Assembly: GCF_000236905.1 (NCBI RefSeq)
Contig: NC_016527.1
Coordinates: 372,001-436,000 of the forward strand
Length of the DNA stretch: 64,000 nt
Source of the DNA: Tetrapisispora phaffii CBS 4417
Lineage: Eukaryota; Ascomycota; Saccharomycetes; Saccharomycetales; Saccharomycetaceae
Reading direction: 5' to 3'
Shown here one piece after another: positions 1 to 10,532 of the stretch. The notes beneath the pieces were generated by a model. It worked only from the letters and a program-made list of their open reading frames with translations, ran no database searches and was not told the DNA's origin. Positions within the stretch are counted from its first letter, which is position 1, and each line of letters begins with the position of its first letter. The position numbers were made by a program, and so were the translations under genes.

Positions 1-1
1 A

Positions 2-2443
2 GCTGATATATGGTCATTAGGTATCACTGCTTATGAAATTGCTACTGGCAACCCACCATACTGTGAAATTGAGGCGTTGAGAGCTATGCAACTAATCACG
101 AAATCTAAACCCGCAAGACTAGAAGGTCGCAGTTACTCAACATCATTAAAAGAATTTATTGCCTTGTGTTTAGATGAGGATCCAAAGGAACGTTTAAGTG
201 CGGAGGAATTACAGAAGACGAAGTTCATTAAATCTCAGAGAGCAGTGCCGACAACAATATTAAAAGAATTAATATCTAGATATTTATTATTCAGAGATAA
301 GCATACACCAAGAGAGCATTCATATGCGGATGATCTTGGCAATAACAAAGAAAGTGAGGTAAACTATAAAAATCAAGACGTTGCTGTAGCCGAACCTGCA
401 ACTGATGCTAAACCAGATGATATGGATGTCAAGTGGGACTTTGATTCATTAACATCAACTGATTATATTATGGAAAATGATATCAATGTGGATATAATAC
501 CAGAAGAGAATTCTAACGATTGGTCCAAAACTGAGGGTGACCAATTCAATTTTGCATACCCAGACGAAGACCCATATTATTTTGGTCATACCAATAATAA
601 TAATACACATCATATTCGTAAAACATATCAGGAATCAACAATGGGTAAACAATATCACGCTACATTTATGAAGAATTCGACTTTAAACGCATACAATGGA
701 CAAACTCATACAACTACAAATAACTTCACAAGTAATCTACAAAGAACAGGCTTAGGGAATAACGGTATGATGGGTACGCATGCAACACATACCACAGCTA
801 ATAAAGCTACCGAATCAAGAGCTACTAAACAATTGCTACAATTGTTTGAAGATTCCGACGTAATCACTGAAGAAAGGAGCATTGATAATGATATTTACAA
901 TATTCAAAAACCTCATTCACTTGTCCCGCCTCAAGATTTACAATCCAATGGTGTAACCAATCCTCCCAGCTCAATCTTGCGACCACAGTTAAATATGATT
1001 AACGGTCCGAACATTGCAAGCCATAGCACACAAAGTTTACCAGTTCTACAAACCAAATTTAGCAAAAATATGACTGGACCAGGCAATGTGGTAACTTCTG
1101 CTGCTACTCCAATTGAAATCGAAATTCCTGAAGAATTACCAGTCAGCTCCATTAAAGTGCCATCTAATTTAGATACCCCAATAGAAACTAAAACAAGGTC
1201 AGCTACGGTCTCTGCAAGCAACTTAAACCACACTAACCATCCTAACTTGTATAGAAGGTTAACTGTTACAGGAAATAACAATAATGCCTCAGCACCCGTC
1301 ATTAATAGGAAAGATTCCCAATTGGGCAAAGGACATTCTGATGATCCATCAAACTTTTCCAAGGTTCATAGAAGAACTCCAACCCCCCCTAATAATTCCG
1401 TTACTTCTAGTAATCAATCTCCAGCTAAAATGCTTACGGCATCTCCAAATGGGAATTCCAGTAGCATTTATCATAGTTCATTTAAATCTGCTCCAATACC
1501 TTTAATAGAATCAAAGGATTCATTCGTTCAAAGCGCCAACAACGGAGCAAGCTTAGGGACGTCTCTAGAAGGCGAAACTAGTAGAGTCAAAAGAGACTTC
1601 AAATTGAACAATCCAAATCTGAAGTTGCATATGCCATCTCCTACGAATATTACTTCTAATAAGTTACTAGTTAATACAACTCAAATTGGAGACAGCCCTG
1701 GGATTGGTGGAGAGAACATCAACCAATTTGGGTTCAATACCACTAGCACAGCGAACATTCCCGTGTCAATGACTCCAATAAATGAGAAACACATGGATTT
1801 TGGCTCTAAAATAAAGAGAAGTCAGAGTTTAAGTAAAGTCAAGTCTTCCACCATTCATGACAACACAGGCACACCTGGGGTTGTTAATCGTAGTAAGAAG
1901 CCTTCCAGCAACACTACTAATAGCATAGGCAGCATTGGCAGCGAACAAGCAGAATCTACAACCCTATCTAACGAGAGCCAATTGAACTCTAGTAGCACAG
2001 CCGGCAGCCACGTCGCATTGAACCAAAGTCTTTCGAACATCTACAACAGTGCCACAAGCGTCTGGAATGGTAACAGTAATAATTTAAGCGGCGCAAACCC
2101 CAAATTATGTATGTCAATGCCTCCTGTGTCGATACCGACTGAACTGTTCCTTGATTTCGATTTGAAAAATCCCAGTAACAAGAACGAGTACGTTTGGCAA
2201 GACCAAAAGACAAGGGTTCTTGACGAATTGAAGAGTTTATTGACACTATTTGATGATAATTTACTTGTTTTAGAAAGTTCTCTGAAGAAACAGTTGCATT
2301 CCGTTGAAAAAGCCATTCCGTCAAACACATCAATGCAATTGACCGCAGTTGCGAGCCACCCAGAGATGGAGGAAGAGGCCAACGAGGCTGGGACTCCGGA
2401 GACCATCAACAACTTAAGCAATGAACAAGAAGCAAGCTTGTGA
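2..2443 (+). CDS. KIC1: Kic1-like STE20/GCK-family protein kinase, 5' end cut by window edge
   Basis: The reading frame is already open at base 2, so the gene starts outside the window. The first residues are kinase subdomain IX (DIWSLGITAYEIATGNPPY), followed by the end of the catalytic domain (CLDEDPKERLSAEEL). The ATP-binding lobe and catalytic loop are therefore off the left edge. After about residue 85 comes a roughly 700-residue tail rich in Asn, Ser and Thr with no recognisable fold, as in S. cerevisiae Kic1 (about 1080 residues). Kic1 is known to bind centrin (Cdc31) and to act in the RAM network, which controls polarised growth, cell integrity and Ace2 activity. The next gene, SBE2/SBE22, is its neighbour in S. 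cerevisiae too (YHR102W-YHR103W), which supports the call. The stop is TGA at 2441-2443. Confidence 0.95.
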   Translation, partial: ADIWSLGITAYEIATGNPPYCEIEALRAMQLITKSKPARLEGRSYSTSLKEFIALCLDEDPKERLSAEELQKTKFIKSQRAVPTTILKELISRYLLFRDKHTPREHSYADDLGNNKESEVNYKNQDVAVAEPATDAKPDDMDVKWDFDSLTSTDYIMENDINVDIIPEENSNDWSKTEGDQFNFAYPDEDPYYFGHTNNNNTHHIRKTYQESTMGKQYHATFMKNSTLNAYNGQTHTTTNNFTSNLQRTGLGNNGMMGTHATHTTANKATESRATKQLLQLFEDSDVITEERSIDNDIYNIQKPHSLVPPQDLQSNGVTNPPSSILRPQLNMINGPNIASHSTQSLPVLQTKFSKNMTGPGNVVTSAATPIEIEIPEELPVSSIKVPSNLDTPIETKTRSATVSASNLNHTNHPNLYRRLTVTGNNNNASAPVINRKDSQLGKGHSDDPSNFSKVHRRTPTPPNNSVTSSNQSPAKMLTASPNGNSSSIYHSSFKSAPIPLIESKDSFVQSANNGASLGTSLEGETSRVKRDFKLNNPNLKLHMPSPTNITSNKLLVNTTQIGDSPGIGGENINQFGFNTTSTANIPVSMTPINEKHMDFGSKIKRSQSLSKVKSSTIHDNTGTPGVVNRSKKPSSNTTNSIGSIGSEQAESTTLSNESQLNSSSTAGSHVALNQSLSNIYNSATSVWNGNSNNLSGANPKLCMSMPPVSIPTELFLDFDLKNPSNKNEYVWQDQKTRVLDELKSLLTLFDDNLLVLESSLKKQLHSVEKAIPSNTSMQLTAVASHPEMEEEANEAGTPETINNLSNEQEASL

Positions 2444-2607
2444 GAGAATTTCTTCAGACCTGCCTTAGGTTAGGCAGGAAATGCACGATGAGAACATCCA
2501 CCAACATTTCCATATGTACTCATATAAATGAACCCATAAATAATATGCATGCAATACAAACGAACCATCCGACACTTTGCAACCCCATATACTTTCTCTT
2601 TGTTGTA

Positions 2608-2637
2608 GTTGTTGTTGTTGTTGTTGTTGTTGTTGTT
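2608..2637. repeat. GTT trinucleotide microsatellite
   Basis: Ten perfect GTT units lie about 170 bp after the KIC1 stop, in non-coding DNA. The tract may be length-polymorphic. Nothing suggests a function. Confidence 0.95.
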
Positions 2638-3075
2638 CTTGTGACAGAGTCATGATGATGATTAGATATATATCTTTGGCTGCCTACCGCTAGTTGCTCC
2701 GTTAACAAAATGAGGAGAAATTGTGGGAACAAGTCACATGATTTGTTGCCAACGCCAAGAAGCCACTGCACATCCTGTGCAGAGGCCTGACAGACAAACA
2801 CCAGGAGAAGTCGGAGGGGTGCTACATTGTGCGAATATACTCAAGCATTCCTGCAGCTGCTCACAATATCCCTGAGAAAGAGTGCTACATGACTCTGTGC
2901 TGCAGTGTCTTCGCCGAGAATTACGTATGGCCGGAAACGGAAGGTAGTTACTGCATTAGGCAATGGATCATTTGTCCGGGTCCATGAAGGCCATAACACA
3001 GAATATCCGCAGTGTTGTTCTCTGTCCGCGCCATCAGTCAACATATTTGCTGCGGATAATGTTGGATCTGACTCT

Positions 3076-3094
3076 TCCACGGACTCTCCACGGA
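3076..3094. promoter_or_regulatory. pair of Pdr1/Pdr3-type elements (PDRE) upstream of SBE2
   Basis: TCCACGGA occurs at 3076-3083 and again at 3087-3094. The starts are 11 bp apart, about one helical turn, so both sites face the same side of the DNA. TCCACGGA is one of the known binding forms for the zinc-cluster activators Pdr1 and Pdr3. The pair lies about 580 bp before the SBE2 start codon. Binding is inferred from sequence only. Confidence 0.5.
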
Positions 3095-3667
3095 CCTTCC
3101 ACTGACTTTTTAACAATGGCACAGCCTGCGCCATTGTTACACTATACCATGTCGCTGCAGATTTTTGTAGCCGTCCTCCAATTGTGCGCCGATCTCTTCA
3201 GCACGCGTTTCTTTTGTTTCCCTTTTAGGTTATTTGTTCCCACGGTGTTTGCTCTCAGATCAGCTTTGGTACATTTCTAACAACCAACAAATCGTGTATC
3301 ACGGAAGCATTTCAGTTATTATCATTTTTTATTTTTACTATAAATATCTATATATAAATATAAGCTGATTCTCTGATAATTATTAAGAGTGATTGAAAAA
3401 TTATTTATATTTTGATCGTGGGTATATAGGCATACATATCAAAGTATATGTATAGAAAAGGGACAAATCAGGTCAGGTCAGGTTTATCGAGGTTGGTTTA
3501 TCTTATATCCCGTTGTTTTCACTCGTTGCTACGTTCGCTCCTTTACATAATAGACTAAAGCTGATCTTTCTTTTTTGTTTGCTGATAAATTGCCTTTTAT
3601 TTTCTCATTTTTCTTCCTTTTAAACTAATAGTATTATATTTGTTTATCCTTTGCTTCTGCTTATTAA

Positions 3668-6193
3668 ATGACTGTTGCTGGAGACATGAAGATCGTGTCT
3701 TCTACAACGAATCTGGATGTACTGAGGGAAGGGAAATTTTTCAGCAGTTCTAAAGATTCTAGCAATAATGACACCTGCGGTAACTTGAAAATTCCAAATG
3801 TTAATAGTCCCAGATCGAGGGCTGTTAGTCTGACGTCTAGCAATGGGTCTAGAGCTTCCAACGGCATCAGGACTGTGGATTTGAACCATGTTGCAAGACG
3901 TCCAAGCGATAATTTGTTGTTCAATTCGTTGCTGGAAAACGATAATGAACTTAACAACACCTACGCGGATCTTCATCCACCACAATTGAATAAATATATA
4001 AACGATGGTAGTAACACAAAGAAGAATAGACCAATATCAAATGACTCCATCTACACAAGGTCAACCGAAGTATTCTCTTCCCATTCCTCAACAGGGACTA
4101 TCTCTAGATCTTCTTCAAATGTTGAAGCAGATGATATGCATACAAATGAAACACAGAACTCATCGTTGGAGCAACCACAGAAAACGAATTTCTATTTTAA
4201 TGCAACTCAAGGATCAGTGAATCATGGAAGTTACATATCAAGAGCTGCTTCTCAACCAAATATACCATCATCTGAAAATATGAATTATTACAAGAAATCG
4301 AATACTAATAACCAGACAATAAACAACCAAAGTAATATAATTAAAACACAAATTGCATCACACCATAACACAGTAGGCTCCACAAACTACAATGGCTTCA
4401 AAAGTACACCTGCGATAACAGAACACACCAATTCACACAAAGAAAAACCTCACATGCCAGCATTAACACCTTCTCAACGTTATAGGTTACGGAAAGTTAA
4501 TACAGAATCCTCTGTAAGAAGAACTGCAAAGGAAAAAGAAAAATACTATGTAGAAAATGACGTTAACGATAATTTAGATGTAGATGATATAGACGACTCT
4601 TTGATTTGGGATATACCCATGGCATCTTTCTCTACTACTTCCTTCTTAAATAGGAAGAAAAGTTTAAAGAAGAAGGGAAATAGAACAATGGAAAATTTAA
4701 CATACAGTGATAGTAGTAAGACCTCTAAATCAAGCGCTGATCAAAACACTACAACCACAAATATAGTTAAAAATAACAAGTATTTGGCTAGAAACGGAAG
4801 TAAACGTCAATTTAATAGTAATTATGATTTTTTTGAAATGCCCATCACACCTATCCCTGGCATCAGCAAACAATCCGATCTGAAATATATCCATGATACA
4901 ACATCGAACCTTTCATCCATGTACTTACACTCTTCTATTAAATTGTCAGGAAATAAAATGTCAACCAGGGCACAGTCTGTTGATTTTTTACCTTTGGAGT
5001 TTAAAGAGAATTCACAGAATGGCTTTGAAGACTTATTAACAGTATCGGAAGATAAACTCAATTTGGTCTCAAACTCAAGACCTTATTGGCTGCCACCTAA
5101 GGACGCAAATGAGAAAATAACTCAAGAAAGGCAAATTTCGAAAACTATAAGCATTGCATCAATTGAACAGTTAGATAAGAATAAATTTACTGAAACAAGA
5201 ATGAAGAATGATTTAGTAAATCATAATAAAGTTCTTTCACTTCTAGAGAAAGGATTGACGAGAAACTCATCAATACAATCTCTGAAATCAATCATTTGGG
5301 AAACAGGATTGACAAAGGACATAAGGATATCGGTTTGGAGTCAATTATGCCAGGATAATGAAAAATTCGTTTCCAAACATTTTTTTGAATCTTTTGAAGA
5401 TCTAAATAGCATTTTACGAAAGATGGATTTTCCTTTGGTAAAGCAAAGAGAGATAGAAAAATTGATTGAAAACAATATTTCAATGAAGTTATCAGGAAAA
5501 TACCCAATTTCTGATAAGTTATTATACTTATTAAAATTAAAATCAATTTCAAAAGAAGGCGTTTTACCTGGCGATGACCTATTATTCCATCATTTGTTGA
5601 TTGAATATTTTGGCAATGATTCAATATCCGAATGTAATACTAAAGCAGCCGAATCACTACTTAAAGAAATTTGGGAATTAGTTAATCTATTTCAACTTAT
5701 TTGTTTCAATGACAAAGTGAAAGAAAAATATGACTATCATATTATGGACAGATATGGTGTAGTTGGTCATTATATTGCTAATAACAAATATTTCCAAGAA
5801 GAATATAACATATCCTGTTTAAACATTGGTAACTTTTGGCATATATTAGAAAGAATCGATCATAATTTATTTCTGTGGATAGTTGATATTATAATTGTGT
5901 TAAACTCACAGGCAATTGAAAAAAAGACATATTCACAATTGGAACAAGAATATAAAGGGAAGTCCTGGGATCATTATAGGTCAAAAAATATTGTATCAAA
6001 TTACAAAATATTATTATCGTTAACATTAGACGTTTTACTAAATTATCACTTTGGTTTTAATGATTTAATTAAATTATCATTTTTGGAAGATAAAAATTTT
6101 TGTATTCCAATGACCATAGATGAAAAAATGGATGAAAATGATGTTAATGCTTTATTCATCAAAAAATGGCTGCATTATTATAAAAAATTCTGA
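3668..6193 (+). CDS. SBE2: Sbe2/Sbe22 family protein, Golgi-to-bud cell-wall transport
   Basis: This 841-residue protein is close in length to S. cerevisiae Sbe2 (about 864) and Sbe22 (about 852). The N-terminal 450 residues are low-complexity, rich in Ser, Asn and Thr. The C-terminal half (about 480-841) is more ordered and rich in Leu, Ile and Lys. There is no signal peptide, membrane segment or catalytic motif. The family is known to be needed for bud growth and to carry cell-wall components from the Golgi to the surface. Position supports the call from both duplicated tracks: KIC1 precedes SBE22 (YHR102W-YHR103W), and SBE2 precedes YPQ2 (YDR351W-YDR352W). I use the symbol SBE2 for a locus that could equally be named SBE22. 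The start is the first ATG of the open frame. Confidence 0.85.
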   Translation: MTVAGDMKIVSSTTNLDVLREGKFFSSSKDSSNNDTCGNLKIPNVNSPRSRAVSLTSSNGSRASNGIRTVDLNHVARRPSDNLLFNSLLENDNELNNTYADLHPPQLNKYINDGSNTKKNRPISNDSIYTRSTEVFSSHSSTGTISRSSSNVEADDMHTNETQNSSLEQPQKTNFYFNATQGSVNHGSYISRAASQPNIPSSENMNYYKKSNTNNQTINNQSNIIKTQIASHHNTVGSTNYNGFKSTPAITEHTNSHKEKPHMPALTPSQRYRLRKVNTESSVRRTAKEKEKYYVENDVNDNLDVDDIDDSLIWDIPMASFSTTSFLNRKKSLKKKGNRTMENLTYSDSSKTSKSSADQNTTTTNIVKNNKYLARNGSKRQFNSNYDFFEMPITPIPGISKQSDLKYIHDTTSNLSSMYLHSSIKLSGNKMSTRAQSVDFLPLEFKENSQNGFEDLLTVSEDKLNLVSNSRPYWLPPKDANEKITQERQISKTISIASIEQLDKNKFTETRMKNDLVNHNKVLSLLEKGLTRNSSIQSLKSIIWETGLTKDIRISVWSQLCQDNEKFVSKHFFESFEDLNSILRKMDFPLVKQREIEKLIENNISMKLSGKYPISDKLLYLLKLKSISKEGVLPGDDLLFHHLLIEYFGNDSISECNTKAAESLLKEIWELVNLFQLICFNDKVKEKYDYHIMDRYGVVGHYIANNKYFQEEYNISCLNIGNFWHILERIDHNLFLWIVDIIIVLNSQAIEKKTYSQLEQEYKGKSWDHYRSKNIVSNYKILLSLTLDVLLNYHFGFNDLIKLSFLEDKNFCIPMTIDEKMDENDVNALFIKKWLHYYKKF

Positions 6194-6692
6194 GAACCGA
6201 ATTGTTTAAAGCCTTCTAGCTATCCATCATATCGTAATAACATTACCATTTACATGTTTATATAAAGTTAAAACTTCAAAAAAATATTTGCAGGATACCA
6301 TAATTTTCTGCATGAACACTAAAATTATATATATATGGATACATACCAATTATATAAGTCGGCATAATGAACTACACCATTGTAAAGCAATACATAACTA
6401 ATATTAGTTCTTAAACTATGTAAAATCACTGCTTAGTTACCAAGATTGGGAAAAACTTATTGAATTATGAGTAAGAAGACTTGAAGTAATTTCGGTAGGC
6501 GGTAATATGAAAAGTTTCATGAGCGAGAAATGTTACGAACTTTTTCACTTTAATTTAGTTAATTTATAATTAGAAAGTTACTTTGTAAAAAAGAAACTAT
6601 ATATATATATATATGATGAGATTTTGAATACACATTCACATTATATAAAGCAGCTAAACAACAGAAAACATACACAACTCCGTATTACAATA
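6194..6692. other. spacer between SBE2 and YPQ2
   Basis: This 500-bp AT-rich spacer contains an AT dinucleotide run around 6597-6613, which may serve as a TATA-like element about 80 bp before the YPQ2 start. I see no gene in it. Confidence 0.7.
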
Positions 6693-7715
6693 ATGATACG
6701 GTGGGCCAGTGACGCTACTATATGTCATTATATTTCATTGATTTTCAGTGGTATTTCATTCTTCTCATCTTTCATTGCATTATTTCCTCAAATATTACAA
6801 ACATATAATGATAAATCAGTTGAAGGGTTATCATTCTTATTTCTGAGCTCGTGGGTGTTAGGTGACACCGTGACTTTGATCGGTGCTATATTGACTGATC
6901 AATTAACTTTTCAAGTCATATTGGCTATGTACCACTTATCTAATGACTTATTAGTATGCGGTCAGTATTATTACTATGGTATATTATATAAGAATCAATA
7001 TAGTGGCCTTCATAAAAACAATCGGTATAAGTTCAATAATAATAAGAGCTCAAGCAATTTTAATATATTCACTGCCGTGGTTGGCTTTTTCAGCCAGATA
7101 ACAAGAGCTAGAGCAAGTTCAGGAACGTCAACCCCCGTTGGAAACAATGATAAGATTGGTTACATTCTCTCTTGGTTAGGAGCAACTTTCTACGTTTTCT
7201 CTAGATTACCACAATTAATCAAGAACCATAAAAGGAAGTCCACTGACGGTATTTCCCCATTTTTGTTTTGGATGATCGCAATTAGTAACGTTGCATATAA
7301 TATCAGTATTCTAACCAGTGTAGAATTTGTCATGAATGACAACAAAGCAGACTTCATACTCAACGAATTACCGTTCATCATTGGTAATAGTGGTACAGTG
7401 ATATTTGACATGGTATATTTTTATCAACATTACTATTTATATAGAGGCAATCGTAACAAAGCAGTGGATATCACCGAAGACCATGAGATGAACGTCGAAG
7501 CTGGACCTGTTTTCGAACTTAAAGAAGAAACAAGTGCTTTACAAAAAGTTAAAAGCAAATCAAGAGACCCTATTCCAGTTATCTTGCAAGGCAGAGACAT
7601 TGAACTGACTACATTGAACAGCAATGATATGAAGATAAAAAATAAGATAGAAAAAGAAGAGCAAGAAATCAATAGGTACAAGAGCAACACCAATGATGAC
7701 AACACCACAGAATAA
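6693..7715 (+). CDS. YPQ2: PQ-loop vacuolar cationic amino-acid transporter (Ypq2-like)
   Basis: The product has 340 residues if translation starts at the ATG at 6693; the open frame runs further upstream but has no earlier ATG. Two PQ-loop signatures are visible: LFPQILQTYNDKSVEGLS at about residue 28 and RLPQLIKNHKRKSTDGIS at about residue 170. Each lies in a bundle of hydrophobic membrane segments, giving the usual seven-helix plan, and a hydrophilic acidic tail follows from about residue 265. Proteins of this family (Ypq1-3 in yeast, PQLC2 in animals) move basic amino acids across the vacuolar or lysosomal membrane. The order SBE2-YPQ2-TRR1-TRP4 matches S. cerevisiae YDR351-354, which favours YPQ2 over its paralogues YPQ1 and YPQ3. 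Confidence 0.88.
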   Translation: MIRWASDATICHYISLIFSGISFFSSFIALFPQILQTYNDKSVEGLSFLFLSSWVLGDTVTLIGAILTDQLTFQVILAMYHLSNDLLVCGQYYYYGILYKNQYSGLHKNNRYKFNNNKSSSNFNIFTAVVGFFSQITRARASSGTSTPVGNNDKIGYILSWLGATFYVFSRLPQLIKNHKRKSTDGISPFLFWMIAISNVAYNISILTSVEFVMNDNKADFILNELPFIIGNSGTVIFDMVYFYQHYYLYRGNRNKAVDITEDHEMNVEAGPVFELKEETSALQKVKSKSRDPIPVILQGRDIELTTLNSNDMKIKNKIEKEEQEINRYKSNTNDDNTTE

Positions 7716-8250
7716 TCAAAAAGCCAATGAACTATCCTTCGCATAGCGTTACATATATGTACTTATCATATTTAATACATAAACCCTAAACCACATAAAC
7801 CCTATCTATACTCGCAATAGAGAAACAACCAACTGCAACACACAGACATATGTTTAACTCCCGATTGAGATGTTATAACTCGCTGTAGTGATAAATCCAT
7901 AAATTAGTATTACAAATAGAATCGTTATATCTCCCTTACTCAATCAAACTGATTCCAAACGTTAGATTATGGTTATTATTGCTACTAATCACTTTAAATG
8001 ACAAACCTTTCCATTTCTTTCACTGAGCAGATTAAATACCGCACTGGCATGGGTGAACGAAAAGTACGCTCTTTGGAGATTCGATCACCTGCAATGAAAA
8101 TTCTTTCTTTTCTCAAAAGACATGTCTTTCACACCCCATCTCAAATGCCATGGCACCTTCCTTCTGCATCATCGTAAAGAGGCCCATATGACAGACTGCA
8201 GACCAGTCCTACCACTGTCTTATTCTGCGGATGCGAAGCGTTCGTTCCTC

Positions 8251-8257
8251 TTACTAA
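8251..8257 (-). promoter_or_regulatory. Yap1-type site, distal
   Basis: TTACTAA on the plus strand is the complement of TTAGTAA, a known Yap1 recognition form. It lies about 920 bp upstream of TRR1. Thioredoxin reductase is a classic target of Yap1 and Skn7 in oxidative stress, which makes a functional site plausible. Confidence 0.4.
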
Positions 8258-8911
8258 GGCATCGCCAAAGACAATGTAGCTTAATGAGTTCGAAGATTCA
8301 ACTTTTCTAGTACAACTTGCTCCTGCTCCCATGTGACAACAATCATTCCAAGACTGCGAGAAAGACAAACTTCCAGCATATAATTGAATGCTAACGATAG
8401 TTTGCTTGTTGTCTTCATAGCCTGCGTGTAGTATATAGCATATGCAGGTTGGTGCTGCGAACGGTTTCCCTCTCGTAATAGGAAACGTTGGTCCAGACAA
8501 GTTTTATTTTCATAATATGTTGGCCTCTATGAAACGTACAGAGTAAAATTGAAACTTATTAATTTCGAAATGGCTTTCCATGTCCTTTCTATTTAGATCC
8601 ACTTCCCATTCTACTTCTTGTCTGTTTTTCCAGAAAAGTTGCTCATTCTCGAGAACTGTGTGTGTGTGCGTCTCTGTTTCTCATTTATGTGTTTCGTAAT
8701 TTTATGTTCCACTATGCAAGACAAAGGCTAGAAATCTTTGTGTGATTATTAACATTTGGATATTTTTGTTACAAATCAAGACAAGAAACAGTTCTTTTAT
8801 GGATGCTTTAGTTTTGATCGATTCGTTACAGGGCCTATCTTACTATTAAGGTGGCTATAGGGGTGTGTACAAGTTTTTGGGATCGGGTTTATATTTATCA
8901 CTGTATAGTAA

Positions 8912-8918
8912 TTAGTAA
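8912..8918 (+). promoter_or_regulatory. Yap1-type site, proximal to TRR1
   Basis: TTAGTAA lies about 250 bp before the TRR1 ATG and about 90 bp before the TATA box. That is where an oxidative-stress activator site would be expected in this gene. Confidence 0.55.
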
Positions 8919-9170
8919 GAATCTATATACTTCTTCTTGAAGCCAAATGTCGGTGCAATATCAAATTGAAAGCTAAATTGAACAAAAGAAAAAAATATAA
9001 ACATATATAAAGGCCAACACTTTCATTACAATTCGAAACGTTTAGTTCAGTTTAATCCTCTTATTCCTTCTTGCGATCTACTAAGACATACAATAAACTC
9101 ATCAAAGTATATTTATATACAAGACTCACATAAAAACATTCAATTCAAGAATAAATCAAGTTCATACACC

Positions 9171-10133
9171 ATGGTTCACCACAAAGCTGTTATTATTGGT
9201 TCCGGTCCAGCTGCTCACACTGCTGCCATCTATCTAGCAAGAGCTGAAATTCCTCCAACTCTATATGAAGGTATGTTTGCTAACGGTATTGCTGCTGGTG
9301 GTCAATTAACCACAACCACTGAAATTGAAAATTTCCCAGGTTTCCCAGATGCGTTAACCGGTAGTGAGTTAGTCGAAAGAATGAAACAACAGTCTACTAA
9401 ATTCGGTACCACTGTTGTCACCGAAACTGTTTCAAAGGTCGATTTATCTTCAAGACCATTCAAATTATGGACTGAATTCAATGAAGACGCTGAGCCAGTC
9501 ACCACCGATGCTTTGATTTTAGCTACCGGTGCTTCCGCTAAGAGAATGCACGTTCCAGGTGAAGATACTTACTGGCAAAAGGGTATCTCTGCATGTGCTG
9601 TCTGTGACGGTGCCGTCCCAATCTTCAGAAACAAGCCTTTGGCTGTTGTCGGTGGTGGTGATTCTGCTTGTGAAGAAGCTGAATTCTTAACAAAATACGG
9701 TTCAAAAGTTTTCCTATTAGTTAGAAAAGATCACTTAAGAGCCTCTACCATCATGCAAAGAAGAGTTGAAAAGAACCCAAAGATTGAAATCTTATACAAC
9801 ACTGAATTGAAGGAAGCTAAAGGTGACGGTAAGGCATTGCAATCATTAGCTATTTTCAATAACAAGGAAAATACCAATTCCGATTTACCTGTCAATGGTT
9901 TATTCTACGCCATTGGTCACACCCCAGCCACAGCTATCGTCAAGGGCCAAGTCGACCAAGACGAAGTTGGTTACATCAAGACTGTCCCAGGCACTTCTTT
10001 AACATCTGTTAAGGGTGTCTTCGCTGCTGGTGATGTCCAAGACTCAAGATATAGACAAGCTATCACTTCTGCAGGTTCAGGTTGTATGGCTGCCTTGGAT
10101 GCCGAAAAATACTTGCAAGAGTTAGACGAATAG
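9171..10133 (+). CDS. TRR1: thioredoxin reductase (NADPH), cytosolic
   Basis: This 320-residue flavoprotein reduces oxidised thioredoxin with NADPH. The N-terminal FAD motif [16 protein letters not shown], the redox pair CAVC at residues 142-145, the NADPH motif [12 protein letters not shown] at about 160, and the C-terminal FAD motif [10 protein letters not shown] are all intact. The length matches S. cerevisiae Trr1 (319). There is no N-terminal presequence, so the cytosolic form is more likely than mitochondrial Trr2. Codon use looks strongly biased towards common yeast codons, as expected for an abundant enzyme. The neighbours YPQ2 and TRP4 are the same as in S. cerevisiae. Yap1-type sites and a TATA box upstream suggest oxidative-stress control. 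Confidence 0.97.
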   Translation: MVHHKAVIIGSGPAAHTAAIYLARAEIPPTLYEGMFANGIAAGGQLTTTTEIENFPGFPDALTGSELVERMKQQSTKFGTTVVTETVSKVDLSSRPFKLWTEFNEDAEPVTTDALILATGASAKRMHVPGEDTYWQKGISACAVCDGAVPIFRNKPLAVVGGGDSACEEAEFLTKYGSKVFLLVRKDHLRASTIMQRRVEKNPKIEILYNTELKEAKGDGKALQSLAIFNNKENTNSDLPVNGLFYAIGHTPATAIVKGQVDQDEVGYIKTVPGTSLTSVKGVFAAGDVQDSRYRQAITSAGSGCMAALDAEKYLQELDE

Positions 10134-10532
10134 ATTAAATAAACGAATATCTGATAAATAATTTTAACATATAATAAACTAATTATAGTATATTTTTAAT
10201 TAATATATAATAATACCTCTCATAAATAGCATATTCCAACAGTGTCTTAGAGAGAGTTGATTTGGCACTGACATCAAATTCCAAAGTCTGTTATGCTTGC
10301 GGTTCCTCAGCGATAAAGTGAAAAATGAAAAAAGTGAATAAATATTATGGTCGTTGATGAAGAAATAGTATGTGTAATAGGAGAAGATGTTTTTATATAT
10401 TCACGACGGGTAGTTGATTTATAAATATATATATATAGACCAGAGTTCTATCTATATAATTATCAATATTATCATACGAGGTTTTGTTGTTGTTTAATGA
10501 AAAGGCTACAAAATCGGATTGTTATAGAGAAA
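10134..10532. other. TRR1-TRP4 spacer
   Basis: This is 400 bp of AT-rich DNA with AT repeats near 10420-10436. I looked for the Gcn4 core TGACTC/GAGTCA expected before a tryptophan gene and found none. No gene is seen. Confidence 0.5.

Larger units (their letters stand above)
2444..3667. other. intergenic region upstream of SBE2, probable long promoter
   Basis: This 1.2-kb spacer holds the 3' flank of KIC1 and the SBE2 upstream region. It contains a GTT microsatellite (2608-2637), an AGGGG stress-type element (2815-2819), a tight pair of TCCACGGA elements (3076-3094) and a GGTCA-type short repeat near 3470-3483. The part from about 2750 to 3260 looks richer in G and C than the rest. Small ORFs occur there on both strands, but none resembles a protein I know. 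Confidence 0.6.
7716..9170. other. YPQ2-TRR1 spacer holding a long TRR1 promoter
   Basis: This is 1.45 kb without a gene. It contains two Yap1-type sites (8251-8257 and 8912-8918), a TTCCAGAA heat-shock-factor-like half site (8628-8635) and a TATATAAA box at 9004-9011. The box is about 165 bp before the TRR1 start, a usual distance. Open frames on both strands at 8122-8500 have no family resemblance, and the longer one lacks an ATG at its 5' end. Confidence 0.6.

Noticed and set aside
2733..2741. GTCACATG resembling centromere element CDEI
   Set aside because: No AT-rich CDEII of suitable length and no TTCCGAA-type CDEIII on either side.
2841..3134. 97-codon minus-strand frame with an ATG in the SBE2 upstream region
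   Set aside because: It resembles no family I know, overlaps plus-strand frames of similar length and contains the paired PDRE sites. A promoter segment with higher GC explains the lack of stops.
6624..6692. 23 extra codons before the YPQ2 ATG
   Set aside because: The extension begins at TTG and has no ATG; the PQ-loop family start fits ATG 6693.
8141..8500. 119-codon minus-strand frame before TRR1
   Set aside because: The frame has no ATG at its 5' end, no recognisable domain, and overlaps a Yap1-type site.
10134..10532. search for Gcn4 sites before TRP4
   Set aside because: No TGACTC or GAGTCA core is present, so general amino-acid control could not be supported from sequence.
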